A stretch of 64,000 nucleotides of DNA, from positions 16,989,901 to 17,053,900 of the forward strand of contig CM028326.1 in assembly GCA_016647705.1 (NCBI GenBank). Reading direction: 5' to 3'. Below, piece after piece: positions 1 through 12,800 of this stretch. Source of the DNA: Eucommia ulmoides (taxonomy: Eukaryota; Streptophyta; Magnoliopsida; Garryales; Eucommiaceae). The notes beneath the pieces are model-generated. The model ran no database searches, was not told the origin of the DNA, and was given only the letters and a program-made list of their open reading frames with translations. Numbering within the stretch: position 1 is the first letter of the stretch; every line of letters starts with the position of its first letter. Position numbers and translations under genes: made by a program.

Positions 1-218
1 TTGATGTGTTGAAGAATGAGATCACAGAAGTGAGAGTAGTCCTTGAACCAATATTACTTTTGATATCTCCATTCTTCTATTATTGGATGATTAATTACAC
101 CAATCTTTACAGTATATATACAAGAGGAATGAGAGCTGAACTAACAAACTTTCCTAACAGCTCTAACAGAATATAATAAGCAACTCTAACAGACTATAAC
201 AACTAATATTCTCTAACA
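1..218 (-). mobile_element. Ty1-copia LTR (probably a 3' LTR), minus strand
   Basis: Read on the minus strand this begins TGTTAGAGAATATTAG at position 218 and runs to the window edge. The other end is probably at about 5-7, where the plus strand reads TGTGTTGAAG, giving an LTR of roughly 210 bp. It abuts a purine-rich tract (minus strand GAGGGGCAA, 219-227) and a copia RNase H tail, which is the order expected for internal region, polypurine tract and 3' LTR. The far boundary and any target-site duplication cannot be checked because the window starts here. Confidence 0.75.
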
Positions 219-400
219 TTGCCCCTCAAACTTAGATTGGGATTCTTTGCAACTCTAAGTTTTTCACGAAGAAGAAGAAAGCGAGAGATACCTAATGCCT
301 TAGTAAAAATGTCAGCAATTTGAGCACAAGAGGGGACATGTTTGACAATGATCTGTTTTTGCATAACTTACTCACGCACGAAGTATAGGTCCAATTTTTG
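219..400 (-). pseudogene. Ty1-copia polyprotein C-terminus (RNase H end) with polypurine tract
   Basis: Minus-strand translation gives a stretch ending in IADIFTKALG (about 290-320). The ADIFTK motif is the conserved end of copia RNase H. Upstream in the same frame are FVRE and MQKQIIVKHVP-like residues, interrupted by a stop codon near 372. Homology stops near 400-410, so only the last 50-60 residues of the polyprotein remain. The purine tract at 219-230 and the LTR follow directly. This is a dead element end, oriented opposite to the Helitron that comes next. Confidence 0.8.
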
Positions 401-880
401 TTTCTGTCATGCTGTCATTTGAGTCTGCATCATTTTTGTTTTTTGTAAATTACGCAAATCTTTATTCACTAATTTGATCAAATATTATTATTTTGGTTTT
501 ATTTTTGCAGGTTATTAACTACTGCCAATGGATAAATAACTCTTTACGGAAATGTAAATTTCATTATATCTCAAGTTTTTAATTTTTTTCTTTAACAATG
601 AATCTTGATAATCATTTTTGTATTTTCATGCAGGAAACTACTGAATTGAATGAAACAGTTTGGTCAAATCTTTCTTTATTGAAAATACTCCATTTAACCA
701 TTTAATTTATTATTTTATATTTATATACATTAATTTTGACAGGTTGAATTTCTTTAACAAAGAAATGTCCAACTTGAAGTTCACATCGAACAAGAATACA
801 ACGCAATGCGTATTTCAAGAGTAAGGATGCTATAATTTTGTTGAGTAATTTTTTTTAATATTATTTCAAATCTTTCTATT
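401..880. other. AT-rich sequence between the copia end and the Helitron arrays
   Basis: There is no ORF with recognisable similarity. The stretch is AT-rich with T runs. The 5' terminus of the downstream Helitron (a TC-starting end after an A) may lie here, but I could not fix it by eye. Confidence 0.3.
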
Positions 881-889
881 GATGTGGTA

Positions 890-3030
890 TATTTGTACCA
901 TTAATAATTGTTCATTCTTATTTGATTTTGGGAAAATCCCCTTTAAGCCCTATTATTATTACCTTACTACCACCTAACCCCAATCTAATTTTCATATGTT
1001 TTAAGTGCAAGCTCAACATAACATCTTCTTTTTCAATTTTATAAAATGGAATGAGTTGTTAAGCATGTAGTTAGTTCATATTAAGATAAAGTAGAAGTGT
1101 TGACTATAAGTTGTGTGATATAAGTTGGTAATGTAGTTCTACTTCTTTAATAGGTTATAAATTTTGATTGACTTGGATCTTCTTTTAACTGTTTGTGGTA
1201 ATGCACTTCATTCTTATAAGGATAAACATTTGGCCATGCAAAATAAAGAAACAAACTACAAAGGAAAAGGAAAAGGAAAAGAGAATGTCCCTTCTAATGT
1301 GGTATGTATGCGTTATTTATTAAAATTTCTTTATGAATGGTCATAGGATTATTTCGTAATTCTATTAGATAGACGATTGACTATTTTTTAATGATCGAAC
1401 ATGGTTCATTCTATTTCCACACACCACGTTTATCTCATTATTATACTTTGCAATTATTTTATCCGTTATCTACAACGAAAAAAAAATAAAAATCTCATAT
1501 TTAATCCTAATTAAAATTAATTTTAATAAAAAACTAATTTTATAAAGTTGATTATTGGTACAAAAAAAAATTATTCATAATTCATTCTTATTTTATTTTG
1601 GGCAAATCACCTGTAACCCCTATTTCTTTTACCTCACTACCACTTAACCCCAATCTAATTTCACACCCTCATATTGAGGTGAGAAATTTATATGTTTAAG
1701 TGCGAGCTCAATATAACATCTCCCTTTTCAATTTTATAAAATTGAATGAGTTGTTAAGCATGTGAAATCTAGGGAATCTGGTTAGTTCATATTAAGATAA
1801 AGTAGAAGGGTTTAAAGGAATTTTACTTGAAATTTGCGTGGTATAAGTTGGTAATGTAGTTCTACTTCTTTAATAGGTTATAAATTTTGATTGATTTGAA
1901 TCTTCTTTTAACTATTTGTAGTTATGTATTTCATTCTTATAAGGATAAACATTTGGCCATTCAAAATAAAGAAACATACTACAAAGGAAAATGACAGGGA
2001 AAAAAGAATGTCCCTTCTAATGTGGTATGTATGTGTTATTTATTAAAATTTCTTTATGAATGATCATAGTATTATTTCGTAATTTTATTAGATAGATGAT
2101 TGACTATTTTTTAATGGTCGAACATGGTTCATTCTATTTCCACACACCATGTTTATGTCATTATTATACTTTCCAATTTTTTTTATTTGTTATCTACAAC
2201 AAAAGACTTGAATTACACTAAAAAAAAAAATCTCATATTTAATCCTAATTAAAATTAATTTTAATAAAATCATAATTTTATTAAGTTGATTATTAGTGCA
2301 AAAAAATTATTCATAATTAATTATATAGAGAGAATATTGACCCCTGGCTCACTTTTACCTTACTATTACTTAACCCCAATCTAATTTTAAAACATACATT
2401 TTACACCCAAGGTGATAAATGCATATGTTTAAGCGCAAACTCAAATGAATATGTTTAAACGCAAACTCAACATAACATCTTTTCTATCAATTTTATAAAA
2501 TTGAATGAGTTGTTAAGCACGTGAATTCTAGGAGATGTGGTTAGTTGATATTAAGATAAAGTAGAAGGTGTTACAAGGGCATTTGCCTTTCAAATTTATG
2601 TGATATAAGTTGGGAATGTAGTTTTACCACTTTGACAAGTTATACATTTTGATTGCTTTAGAACTTATTTTAACTATTTGTGGTTATGAATTTCATTATT
2701 TTAAGGATAAACATTTGACCATGCAAAATAATGAAGCAAACTACAAAGGAAAAGGAAAGGAAAAAGAGAATGTCCCTTCTAATGTGGTATGTATACTTTA
2801 TTTACTAAATTTTCTTTATGAATGGTAATAGTATTATTTCATAATTATGTTAGACAGATGATTGACTATTTTATTATTATTGAAATGGTTAATTTTATTT
2901 CCATACACATTGGTTATGTAATTATATAATTTTTGCAATTTTTTTTTATTTGTTTTCTAAATAGATAAATAGTTAAACTATACTGGAAAAAAAAAACTTA
3001 TATTTAATCCTAATTAAATGAAGGGATTTC
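890..3030 (+). repeat. Three-copy tandem array, unit about 720-760 bp, each with a short Lys-rich exon-like segment
   Basis: Shared landmarks recur three times. AATGTCCCTTCTAATGTGG occurs near 1,284, 2,007 and 2,769, giving spacings of about 723 and 762 bp. ACCCCAATCTAATTT recurs about 310-390 bp before each. Each unit contains an open segment reading like KDKHLAMQNKETNYKGKGKG (copy 1), with variants in copies 2 and 3, followed at once by GTATGTAT, a good 5' splice donor. Copy 2 has TATTTGTAG before the segment, a plausible acceptor. I infer a duplicated exon plus intron block in the 5' part of the Helitron gene. I recognise no domain in the peptide. Confidence 0.7.
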
Positions 3031-3370
3031 ATAATTAATTACATACAGTGAATCTTGATAGCAAAATTACACTTTTCGCTCCTATCTCATTCTATATCCT
3101 TAACAATCGTGGCCAATTTTTTCCAAATCTCTCCGAATCTCACATATCTATCTACCTACACACCATAATCATTGTGAGTACAATTCGAAGTCGTTTTATG
3201 ATTGATCGATTGTTTCCTCGATTTGGTACCTTTGATCTTGATCTCAGATCCAGATCCATATCCAGTTTACGATCGATCTTGATTTCTAATCTTAGATCCA
3301 TTGATCTATGTGTGTTGATCATTGTTCGCGATCCGTCGTCACCGTCACTATCTCCATCAAGAAAATGAAT
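3031..3370. other. Spacer between the two arrays with a dense GATC cluster
   Basis: Between 3,190 and 3,335 the sequence contains about a dozen GATC tetramers in many overlapping contexts, for example TTGATCTTGATCTCAGATCC. A 106-codon plus-strand frame and a 73-codon minus-strand frame overlap here. Both are low-complexity products of the GATC repetition and are not supported as genes. The spacer may be the 5' UTR or an early exon of the Helitron gene. Confidence 0.3.
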
Positions 3371-5664
3371 CAAATCATCACTTAGATTCCCAAAATAAAA
3401 TGTGTTAAAATACTACAAACAGTCACTAATCTCTAACTATAGTTTGCTATAGTTATTTGAGTTTGATAATTGTGTTACAATTATATATAGAACATATCAA
3501 AAGCTACTATTGCACAACGAGCTAGAACGGAACGTGAGAGATTAAATCGTCTAACGATGTGTCCTGCAAATGGTCAATCATCTATGACTGCAAATCCACA
3601 AGCACCCATGGTTGTGGACATTTTCCAGAATCAAACTACTACATTAATGGTGGATTTCGAAATGAGAGGTACTATTCATGAAGAATCTATAGTGCAAGAT
3701 GAACAGGTATGCTTTTCTCTCTGTGTTTCGAACAAAATGAATCAATAAATCGCTTAAATTCCAAAAAAAATTGTGTTAAACTACTAAAAACAATCACTAA
3801 TATCTAACTATAGTTTTCTATAGTTATTTTAGTTCAATCAATAATTGTATTACAATTATATATTAAAGATATGAAAAGCTGCTATTGCACAATGAGTAAG
3901 AAGGGAACGTGAGAGATTAAATCGTCAGATGATGTGTCCTGCAATTGGTCCAAATATGACTGCAAATCCACAAGTACCCATGGTCCAAGGCGCTTTCCAG
4001 AATCAAACTACTATACCAGTGGTAGATATTGAAATGAGATGTGCTGTTGATAAAGAATCTATAGTGCAAGATGAACATGTGTGTTTTTCTCATGGTGTTT
4101 CTAAGAAAATGAATCAAAATATCACTTAAATTCCAAAAACACATGTGTTAAACTACTGAAAAATATCACTAATCTCTAACTATAGTGTTTTACATTTATT
4201 TTAGTTCAATTGATAATTGTATTACAATTATATATAGAAAATATCAAAAGCTGCTATTGCACAACGAGCGAGAAGGGAATGTGAGAGATTAAATCATCGA
4301 ACGACGTGTCTTGCAAATGGTCCATCTATGACTGCAAATCCACAAGCACCAATAAACCAAGACGTCTTCTAGAATCAAACTACTACACCAATGGTGGATG
4401 CTAAAACAAGAGGTGCTATTGATGAAGAATCTATTGTGCAAGATGAACAGGTGTGCTTTTCTCATTCATTGTGTTTCCAAGAAAATGAATCAATAAATCA
4501 CTTCAATTCCAAAAAGAATTTTTGTTACACTACCAAAACATTCACTACTCTTTAACCATCGTTTCCTATAGTTGTTTTATTTCAATTGATAATTGTATGA
4601 AAATTACATATAGAATATATCAAGAGCTACTATTGCATAATGAGCGAGAAGGGAACGTGAGAGATTAAATCATCGGACAATGTGTCTTGCAAATGGTCCA
4701 TCTATGACTGCAAATCCACAAGCACCCATTGTTGTCGACATCTTCCAGAATCAAATTACTACACCAATGATGGATAATGAAACAAGAGGTGCTATCGATG
4801 AAGAATCTATTGTGCAAGATGAACAGGTGTGCTTTTCTCATTCATTGTGTTTCTAAGAAAATGAATCAATAAATCACTTCAATTCCGAAAAGAATTTTTG
4901 TTACACTACTAAAACATTCACTACTCTTTAACTATCGTTTCCTATAGTTGTTTTATTTCAATTGATAATTGTATGACAATTAAATATAGAACATATCAGG
5001 AGCTACTATTGCACAACGAGCGAGAAGGGAACGTGAGAGATTAAATCGTCGGATGATGTGTCCTGAAAATGGTCCATTTATGACTATAAATCCACAAGCA
5101 CCCATGGTTGTCGACGTCTTCCAGAATCAAACTACTACACCAATGGTGGATACCGAAATGAGATGTGTTATTGATATAAATTTACCTTCTGAGGCCACTA
5201 TTGATGAAAAATCTATAGTGCAATATGAACAGGTATGATTTTCTCATTGTGTTTTAAGAAAATGAATCAAAACATTACTTAAATTCCAAAAAGAAAATGT
5301 GTAACTACTAAAAACAATCACTAATCTCTAATTATAGTTTGTTACAGTTATTTTGGTTTAATTGATAATTGTATTAGAATTATGTATAGAAGATATCATA
5401 AGTTACTATTGCACAACAAGCAAGAAGAGAACGTGAAAGATCAAATCGTTAGATCACGTGTCCTGCTAATGGTCCATCTATGACTGCAAATCCACTAGCA
5501 CCCGCGGTTGTGGAATTCGTTAACAATCAAACTATTCCGGCTATAGAGGGTCCACGAAATATTGATGAAGCTTTCTATGCTGAATCAAACTTAAATTCTA
5601 CTCGCAATCTCTGTGAAGAATCCAGAGTGGAAATTGAACCACCTATTTTATTTGAACGTATATG
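3371..5664 (+). repeat. Six-copy tandem array of an intron plus a phase-0 exon from the Helitron gene
   Basis: A block of about 375 bp repeats six times; the landmark TATTGCACAA or a variant lies near 3,509, 3,884, 4,256, 4,632, 5,008 and 5,408. Each block holds an exon-like segment after a TATATAG-type acceptor and before CAG|GT. The inferred exons are 3,491-3,706, 3,869-4,078, 4,238-4,450, 4,614-4,826, 4,990-5,232 and 5,390 to about 5,664. The first five are 216, 210, 213, 213 and 243 nt, all multiples of three, so skipping or adding one keeps the frame. The peptide starts like KATIAQRARTERERLNRL and continues MCPANG...QAP...FQNQTTT...EESIVQDEQ. Units 1 and 5 are open; 2, 3, 4 and 6 contain stops. 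The Arg/Glu-rich start resembles the basic N-terminal tail of plant Helitron helicases. Confidence 0.75.
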
Positions 5665-5735
5665 GTAAAAAAATATCCCTTAATCATTTAGGTTGTTATG
5701 ATCAAATTAATGAATCTAATTTTTCTTTGATGTAG

Positions 5736-8700
5736 GCCAACGTCTGCAGATGAATATCTTGATGTAAGTCAAAACAATGATGACTTAGAAAATTTACTAA
5801 TCAATCATTTGAATGGTATAATTTCTAATCGTCATAGTCTCGACCAAATGGATGTTGTTTGTACTTACTGTTCAACTTTGCATTGGATGGATAAAAGATT
5901 GTCAAAATCAACCACAACGCGTCCTTTATTTGGTACATGTTGTTTACAAGGTAAAGTTAAATTACCTTTGCTAACAATACCACCTCCACACATTAAAGCG
6001 TTATTTGATGGTGGAGATGCAAAGTCAAAATCATTTCGTCGTTACATTCGAGAGTACAATGCAATAAATGCTTTTACAAGTCTCAGTGCTAAATTAGATC
6101 AAAGGGTATTTAGCGGAAGAGGTCCAAAATCATTTACTATACATGGTGAATTGCGCCATCAAACGGGATCATTGATTCCTAAACACGGACAAAATCCAAT
6201 TTACTCTTAATTGTATATTTATGATCCTGCATATGCTCATAGCGTTAGATGTCGGAGAAATCCTCATTTGAGAAGTGATGTTTTGCAAATTATTCAAGAT
6301 AGTTTGTTGCAACACAATGCCTTCACGGATAAGTTTCGTCAGGCTCACACAATTCTAAATTAGATGAATTTGAATAAGCAAACTTTGCCTGCTATTCTTC
6401 AGTACAATGCATCTACAGATCGTTGACGGTATAATTTTCCTACAACAGATAAGATAGCTGTAATATTACCGGGGGATGGAACTCAGTTTTGTGGTATGAG
6501 AGATATTGTTTTACATTTAAGGGGCGATAATGAATTAATGCAAATTAATAAATGTCATCCGGCTTATATACCGTTGCACTATGTTTTGTTGTTTCCTTTT
6601 GGTGAGCTTGGATGGGAACCCAAATTTAGACGATGGGATGCGTTAAAGGGCCAACATACAGATGGTCGATTAACTTAGATGCAATTTTATAGTTATCAAT
6701 TATTTGAAAGATCGACCGAGTATTCAACGATTCTAAGGGGTGTAAAGTTATTCCAAGAATTTTTGGTAGATGCTTGGGCTGCAACAGAGCAAAATCGGTT
6801 GAATTACTTTCGACTTAATCAATCAAATCTACGTGGTGAACTATATCAAAATCTTACCGATTTACCATTTGATGGGTTGAGACCTGATTAAATAGGTAAG
6901 CGAATAGTCTTGCCATCTTCATTTATTGGTGGTCCAAGGCATATGTTTGAAATATTTCAAGATTCAATGGCTATAACGCGGCATAACCATCATCCAGACG
7001 TTTTTCTAACTTTGACTGAAAATCCTGATTGGAATAAAGTAACTTCAACCTTATTACCGCATCAAACGCCAAGTGACCACCCAGATTTGATTGCCCATGT
7101 TTTTCAACAAACGAGGATTGCTTTGATGAAAGAGGTTGAAAACACTCAAGTTTTCGGGAAAAAGGTTGCCCATGTTTTCACAAGCTCCTTGCATGGAAAA
7201 TGGTAGATGCACAAAAAGATATCCACAGGTTTGGGCAGATGAAACAACCATGGATCAAGATGGTTATCTAATTTACTGTCGTCGTAATGATGGTAAAGTT
7301 TATACTGTTAGGGGACAAAAAGTTGGTAATAGGGATGTTGTTCCTTACAATCCATACCTTTTGAAAATGTTTGATTATCATATTAATATTGAGGTTTGCG
7401 AGGGAATTAGATGCATAAAATAAATTCACAAGTATATCTACAAAGGTGGTGATCGAGTACATTGACTTTGGGAGAAATAGATGAAATCAAACAATATCTT
7501 GATGCAAGATACATTGGACCATCAGAAGTGGCTTGGCGACTTTTTAGTTTCCCTTTACATGAAGAGATTCCAACTATTGTTCAATTGGAACTCCATCAGC
7601 CTGGAATGCATCACGTTCTTTTTAATCCTAAATAAACTATGGAAGCTATTGTTTCTAGGGCTCAGTTACAAGTATCAACTCTAACGGGTTATTTTGCCTA
7701 TTGTGCAGCACATGAAGATGCGCGTGCGTATACTTATCAGGAGTTTCCCCAACACTTTGTTTAGAATAAAAATGAAAAAGTATGGAAACCAAGACAGAGG
7801 GGATTTGCTATTGGTAGAATGAAATTTGTACCTCCTAATTCGGGTGAACGATTTTATTTGCGTCTGCTATTAACAGTTGTCTAAGGACCAAAATCGTTTA
7901 AGTGTTTACGTACAGTGAACAACTTTGAACATGCGACATTTAAGGCTGCATGTATGGCAATGAGACTCTTAGAAGATGATGGTGAATGGATACAATGTCT
8001 TTAAGAAGCGTCCATAATGAGAACTAGTCATCAGTTAAGGGGATTATTTTGTGTACTTCTTACTCAATGTTCTCCGGTAAATCCACATGAATTATGGGAT
8101 CGATTTTCAATGTATATTTGTGATGATATTCCACATAAACTTCGCACATCATTCGCAATTTCTGATCCAACTAAAGAGCAAATTAAAGATTATGGTTTGT
8201 ATCTTTTGAATCAGCCACTGCAAGAATCAGGCAAAAGTTTAATCAATTTTCCATCAATGCCACTACCGGAAGAAAATTGGAATATGGTTGTTGGAAATAG
8301 GTTAATATTGGAACACAGACAATTACAACATAATGCGCAACAATTGAATGTTGACACCAACATTAAACGCCTTAATGTTGAACAACGAGTTGCTTATGAA
8401 GCTATAACTTCCTCTGTATTTGCTAATCGAAGAACTATGTTCTTCCTTAATGGTGGTGCGGGTACTGGAAAAACGTTTCTCTATAATATAGTTGCAACAA
8501 AATGTCGTAGTCTTGGTCATATTGTTGTTGCATTCGCATCGTTTGGTATAGCATCGCTATTGTAAGAATGAGGTCGAACAATACATTCTACATTTTGTAT
8601 TCCGTTGGATATCCTGGATAATTCAGTATGTGGATTTAGTAAACAGTCGTTGTATTCCGAGTTGTTCAGGGAAACCAAACTTATCATTTGGTAAGAAGTT

Positions 8701-9828
8701 CCTATGCAACATAGGTACTGCGTTGAAGCGGTCAATCACACGTTGCAAGATATTCGCGATAACAAAAAATCATTTGGGGGTATAACTATAGTTCTTGGGG
8801 GAGATTTCAGGCAGATCTTGCCTGTTATACCCAAAGGAGTCCGCCAACAAATTGTTACTGCGACACTGAGACGTTTCAACCATTGGAAAGATGTTAATGT
8901 CTTGATTTTGGAATTAAACATGCGCTTAAGCAGCACAAATAATAGAAATACTGAGTTTTCCGAATTTCTGCTACAAGTAAATTTTAAATATTATTTTTGT
9001 GAATACATATTTACTTATAGATAGTAACTAAATTGGGTGTTACTGTTTTAATTTTTCAGATTAGAAACAATCCACAAGAAACTATACAATTGCCGTCAAA
9101 CATACAAAGTCGTCGTAATATGGATGAATTAATATCAACTATTTATCTAGATCTTAATACACCGGGTATTGTTACTCTTATGTTTCTAACAGAACGTACA
9201 ATTCTTTCTGCACGAAACAATGATGTGAGTGTTGTAAATTCAACGGCATTAGAAAGATTTCCTGGAGAAACAATTACGTATTTGGCTGCGGATAAAATGT
9301 CTGAAGATGATGGATCTAATCCTCAAATTACAAACTGGTATCCTAATGAATATTTGAATTCATTAGACCCTCCTAGGTTGCCCCCCATTCAAGTTAGATC
9401 TGAAAGTAGGTTCTCCAATTATGTTGCTACGAAATATTGCACCGAATGAGGGGCTTTGTAATAGCACAAGATTGATGGTTGTAAGATGTGCCTCGCGTGT
9501 AATAGAGGCTCGAATTTTAACTGGTGAAAAAGCTGGAAATATGACATTCATTCCCAGAATTTCTTTGACACCGTCAAGTACTGAATTTCCATTTCAATTG
9601 ACAAGACGTCAATTTCCAGTTCGTCTGGCATATGCCATTACGATAAATAAATCCCAAGGACAGTCAGTCAAATTTGTCTGAATCGACTTAACCACACCGG
9701 TTTTCAATCATGGCCAACTTTATGTCGCTTTATCAAGATGTACATATTTCAATCAATTAAGTGTCCTACTTCCTGATAAGGGATCTTTATCAACTACGAA
9801 TATTGTATATCCTGAAGTTCTGTTATAG
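5736..9828 (+). pseudogene. Helitron Rep/PIF1-like helicase, broken
   Basis: The parent protein nicks DNA by a HUH endonuclease and unwinds it with a PIF1-family helicase. An acceptor TTGATGTAG precedes 5,736. A zinc-finger-like segment follows (VCTYCSTLHW, then FGTCC, 5,857-5,945), then the Helitron-like N domain (6,470-7,170), then a region ending VPYNPYLLKMFDYHINIEVC (7,340-7,405). Helicase follows: Walker [10 protein letters not shown] at 8,452-8,478, [10 protein letters not shown] near 8,800, and a C-terminus with INKSQGQS and [11 protein letters not shown] (9,645-9,740). An 83 bp phase-0 intron fits 8,977-9,059. Lesions are stops at 6,208, 6,361, 6,424, 6,676, 6,889, 8,563 and 8,692 and others, a frameshifting deletion near 7,190 that removes the HUH segment, and an extra base in a C run near 9,380. 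The identity is secure and the gene is inactive. Confidence 0.9.
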
Positions 9829-12800
9829 TTTGTCTTAAAAAAAAAAAAAAAAAAAAGGTACCACAATTAAGCATATAATTATCTTAATTTTTGTTTAAAT
9901 TAGTAAAACAATTATTTGAATTTGATTTTATAGAATTGGGAAGAAATGGCTCGAGAGCTTGGACGAGTAAATAAGAGGAATTTATTAAAATTGGGATTTA
10001 AACAAGATGTATTCAATTATATTTATTGTTTCAAACTAAAATAATTTAATTTATTGACTTGATTTTTTTATTTATTTTTTAACTAATTTGTATATTTGTA
10101 AACTGTAGATTATTGTGGTGGTTCCTAATTGGTCAAGCTACATTCGCATCTCTCTCCAAACATTTCGAAATGTGATGGAAAGAATTTATAGTTACGTGCT
10201 TCGATAAAATTGAAATTGATGTTTTTTAAAATTATTATCGAAGTCTTTTAGAAATGGTGGATTATATATAGATGTAATAATTTATTATTATTTTGTTATT
10301 TAAGTGGCCACGATGTTTTTATGCCAGACTATTAAGAAATTAGTTGTACTCAAAACAATTCAGATAAGTTCCTAGACTTCAATTCAGGTTAGTTCAACCG
10401 ATTTTGCTTTTCTTTTTTCAAACATCAATTCTTTGGTTAATGAAATATTGTTACAAACATTACGTTGGTTATTTGTCACGTTTGTTATTATTGTTTTCAT
10501 GCTTCAATGTGCCAATTACTTTTTTTTTTTCTTTTTTTTTTTTTTTTAATTTTGAATATCACTTCTTTGCTTAAAGGAATATTATTACAAGCATTACTTT
10601 GTTGGTTATTTGTCATGCCTGTTATTGTTGTTTCCATTTAATAAACAAAGTTGACTATATCAAATTCTCTTTAAATTTTGTAATTCGTCCTTACAGTTTT
10701 AAGGTAGATTTCAAAACAATCATTTATTATTTTTGGAATTGGTTGTCTTAATTTCAAAAAGTAAGTTAAATCCTAGGTAATGTTGAATAAATAAAATTTA
10801 TTTCGTAAAAGTAATTGTGTATTGTTTAAAATGGTTGAGTTTATTTCACAAAGAGTGGATAAATTACAAATTATAATCTTTTTTCTTTGTGCAGATTTTA
10901 AACTATATTTTATATTGGTGCTTGATTGTGTTATTATAGATAAATTGTGATAACTTTACTATTTATTATATGGAATTTTATTCAATGTTGTTAGTATTGG
11001 CTAACTAATTCAAAAGTTATTTAAAGTAATAGTTACTTTAATATTTAACAACTCTTTCAGTAGATATGTGAGCTATTATTTGGATTTTAAAATTAAATGA
11101 AAATTTCTTTTATGATAGTATTCTACCACTATTTAGTTATAACTAAATAGTGACCGAAAAATAAAAAGAAAAATTTTTCCCTATTTGAGTTGCATTAACT
11201 ATTGAATGAGAAAGTTTTTTGCAATTTTTCTAATTTACTTTTTTAATTGATTTCGGTATTTACTGATTTCTGTTCATGCAATTGGTACGTCTTTTACATG
11301 ATTGCCTCTCCATTTGATTTCAATTTCAGTTTGTTCAAGTTATCTCTAATTTTAATAACAGGTAAGATGATAATGCACGCTCTTTCTTTTATTTCCAATT
11401 ACATTTGCTTGATGTTAACATTGATTTCCTTACCTATTAACTCGAATGTGAAATTTAATGCTCCTTTTGATATTTGAAGGGGAATTTTCCCTATTTGAGT
11501 TGCATTAACAATTTCAGTCAATAAATGAGGCAAATTATATCTAAATATGTAACTCTTTCAAATTTTTGGTTAAAATAGCAATATTACGGATATTATCACA
11601 ATTTTAAAGTAGTTCAATGAAAATATGTGATTTATCAATCAATTTCATTACAAATATCAAAATTTTGTAATCATTTCTTATAGTAAACTTATGATTTAGT
11701 TTTTACTACTTAAAAATGTTGTGTTGAAAATTTAACAAAACATTTTAGCTTTCGCACACAACTATATGCTCATTAAAGATAAAATAATGCCTTCAAATAA
11801 TGGATAATTTATTTCACTTTTGAGGTCCAATTAACATCAACAATTTTTTCATATTTTATTTAATTTTTATAGTATTAGATTGAATTCTATGATTGTTTAA
11901 ATATGATAAATTAAATTACTCTAAATAGTTGGGGGTACCATCATGAGGTAATTGCATTATTTTTATTATTTAATTTAATTCAACTTATTGTTGTCAATAT
12001 ATTATTAATGTAGTCTCTTATTTATTTGTGTTTCTTATTTGTCGAGATATATACATGTGTCACTTCAATCATTTCAAATTTTGAGTAACAAAATTTATGG
12101 TTTAAAAGTATGTTTAAGGTAATTTCCAGTAGTCCTTAATCATGGATTTATTTTTTTATTTATTTGTCTTCAATATTATACTAATTTATTTATTTGTCCA
12201 GTTGACAATTATTGTGTTTCTTTTTCATTGGCCGAAATACATATATTTGTCACTTCAAATATTTCAAAAATATTTGAAGAGAATTTAATATTTGGAAAGT
12301 ATGGTAATGTCGGAAGCCAAAGTATGGTCTTAGGAATGAACTGACTGATTTGGACTCTCCAAATATTAATATTTTTGGATCCAATTCTTCATACTATGAA
12401 GACAGCAAGCCATATATGCACCATGATGTGGGGTAAATCTAATACCACTGAATCCACCACTTCGGGATTTTTTTTCATATGGTTATAAAAATCAAGTTAG
12501 ATTGTATTTATCTATTTTTTTTCACCTGTTTTTGTTTGTTATGGTCGATAGCAAATATTATTATTTGAAGACCAGATGAAAAGTTTACTAATCTTGGTAT
12601 GTGGAAGCCTGATAAAAAAACTCAGTATAGTGTACATTGCCGATGACAATATTGAAACCACTTGGAGATTAGCACTCAAAGAAACTATTAGCATGCCAAG
12701 GTAAACATATTTATAGAATGTTCAGAATGTCGTGTAGAAATACCAAAAAAACTTATAAACTGACAAGTAGTACCCTATTAATGGGTTTGTAATAGCCACA

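Noticed and set aside
3048-3373. 106-codon plus and 73-codon minus ORFs
   Set aside because: Both are by-products of the GATC-rich cluster, overlap each other on opposite strands and match nothing I know.
11247-11477. 76-codon ORF
   Set aside because: Hydrophobic AT-rich frame in non-coding Helitron sequence, with no start context and no similarity.
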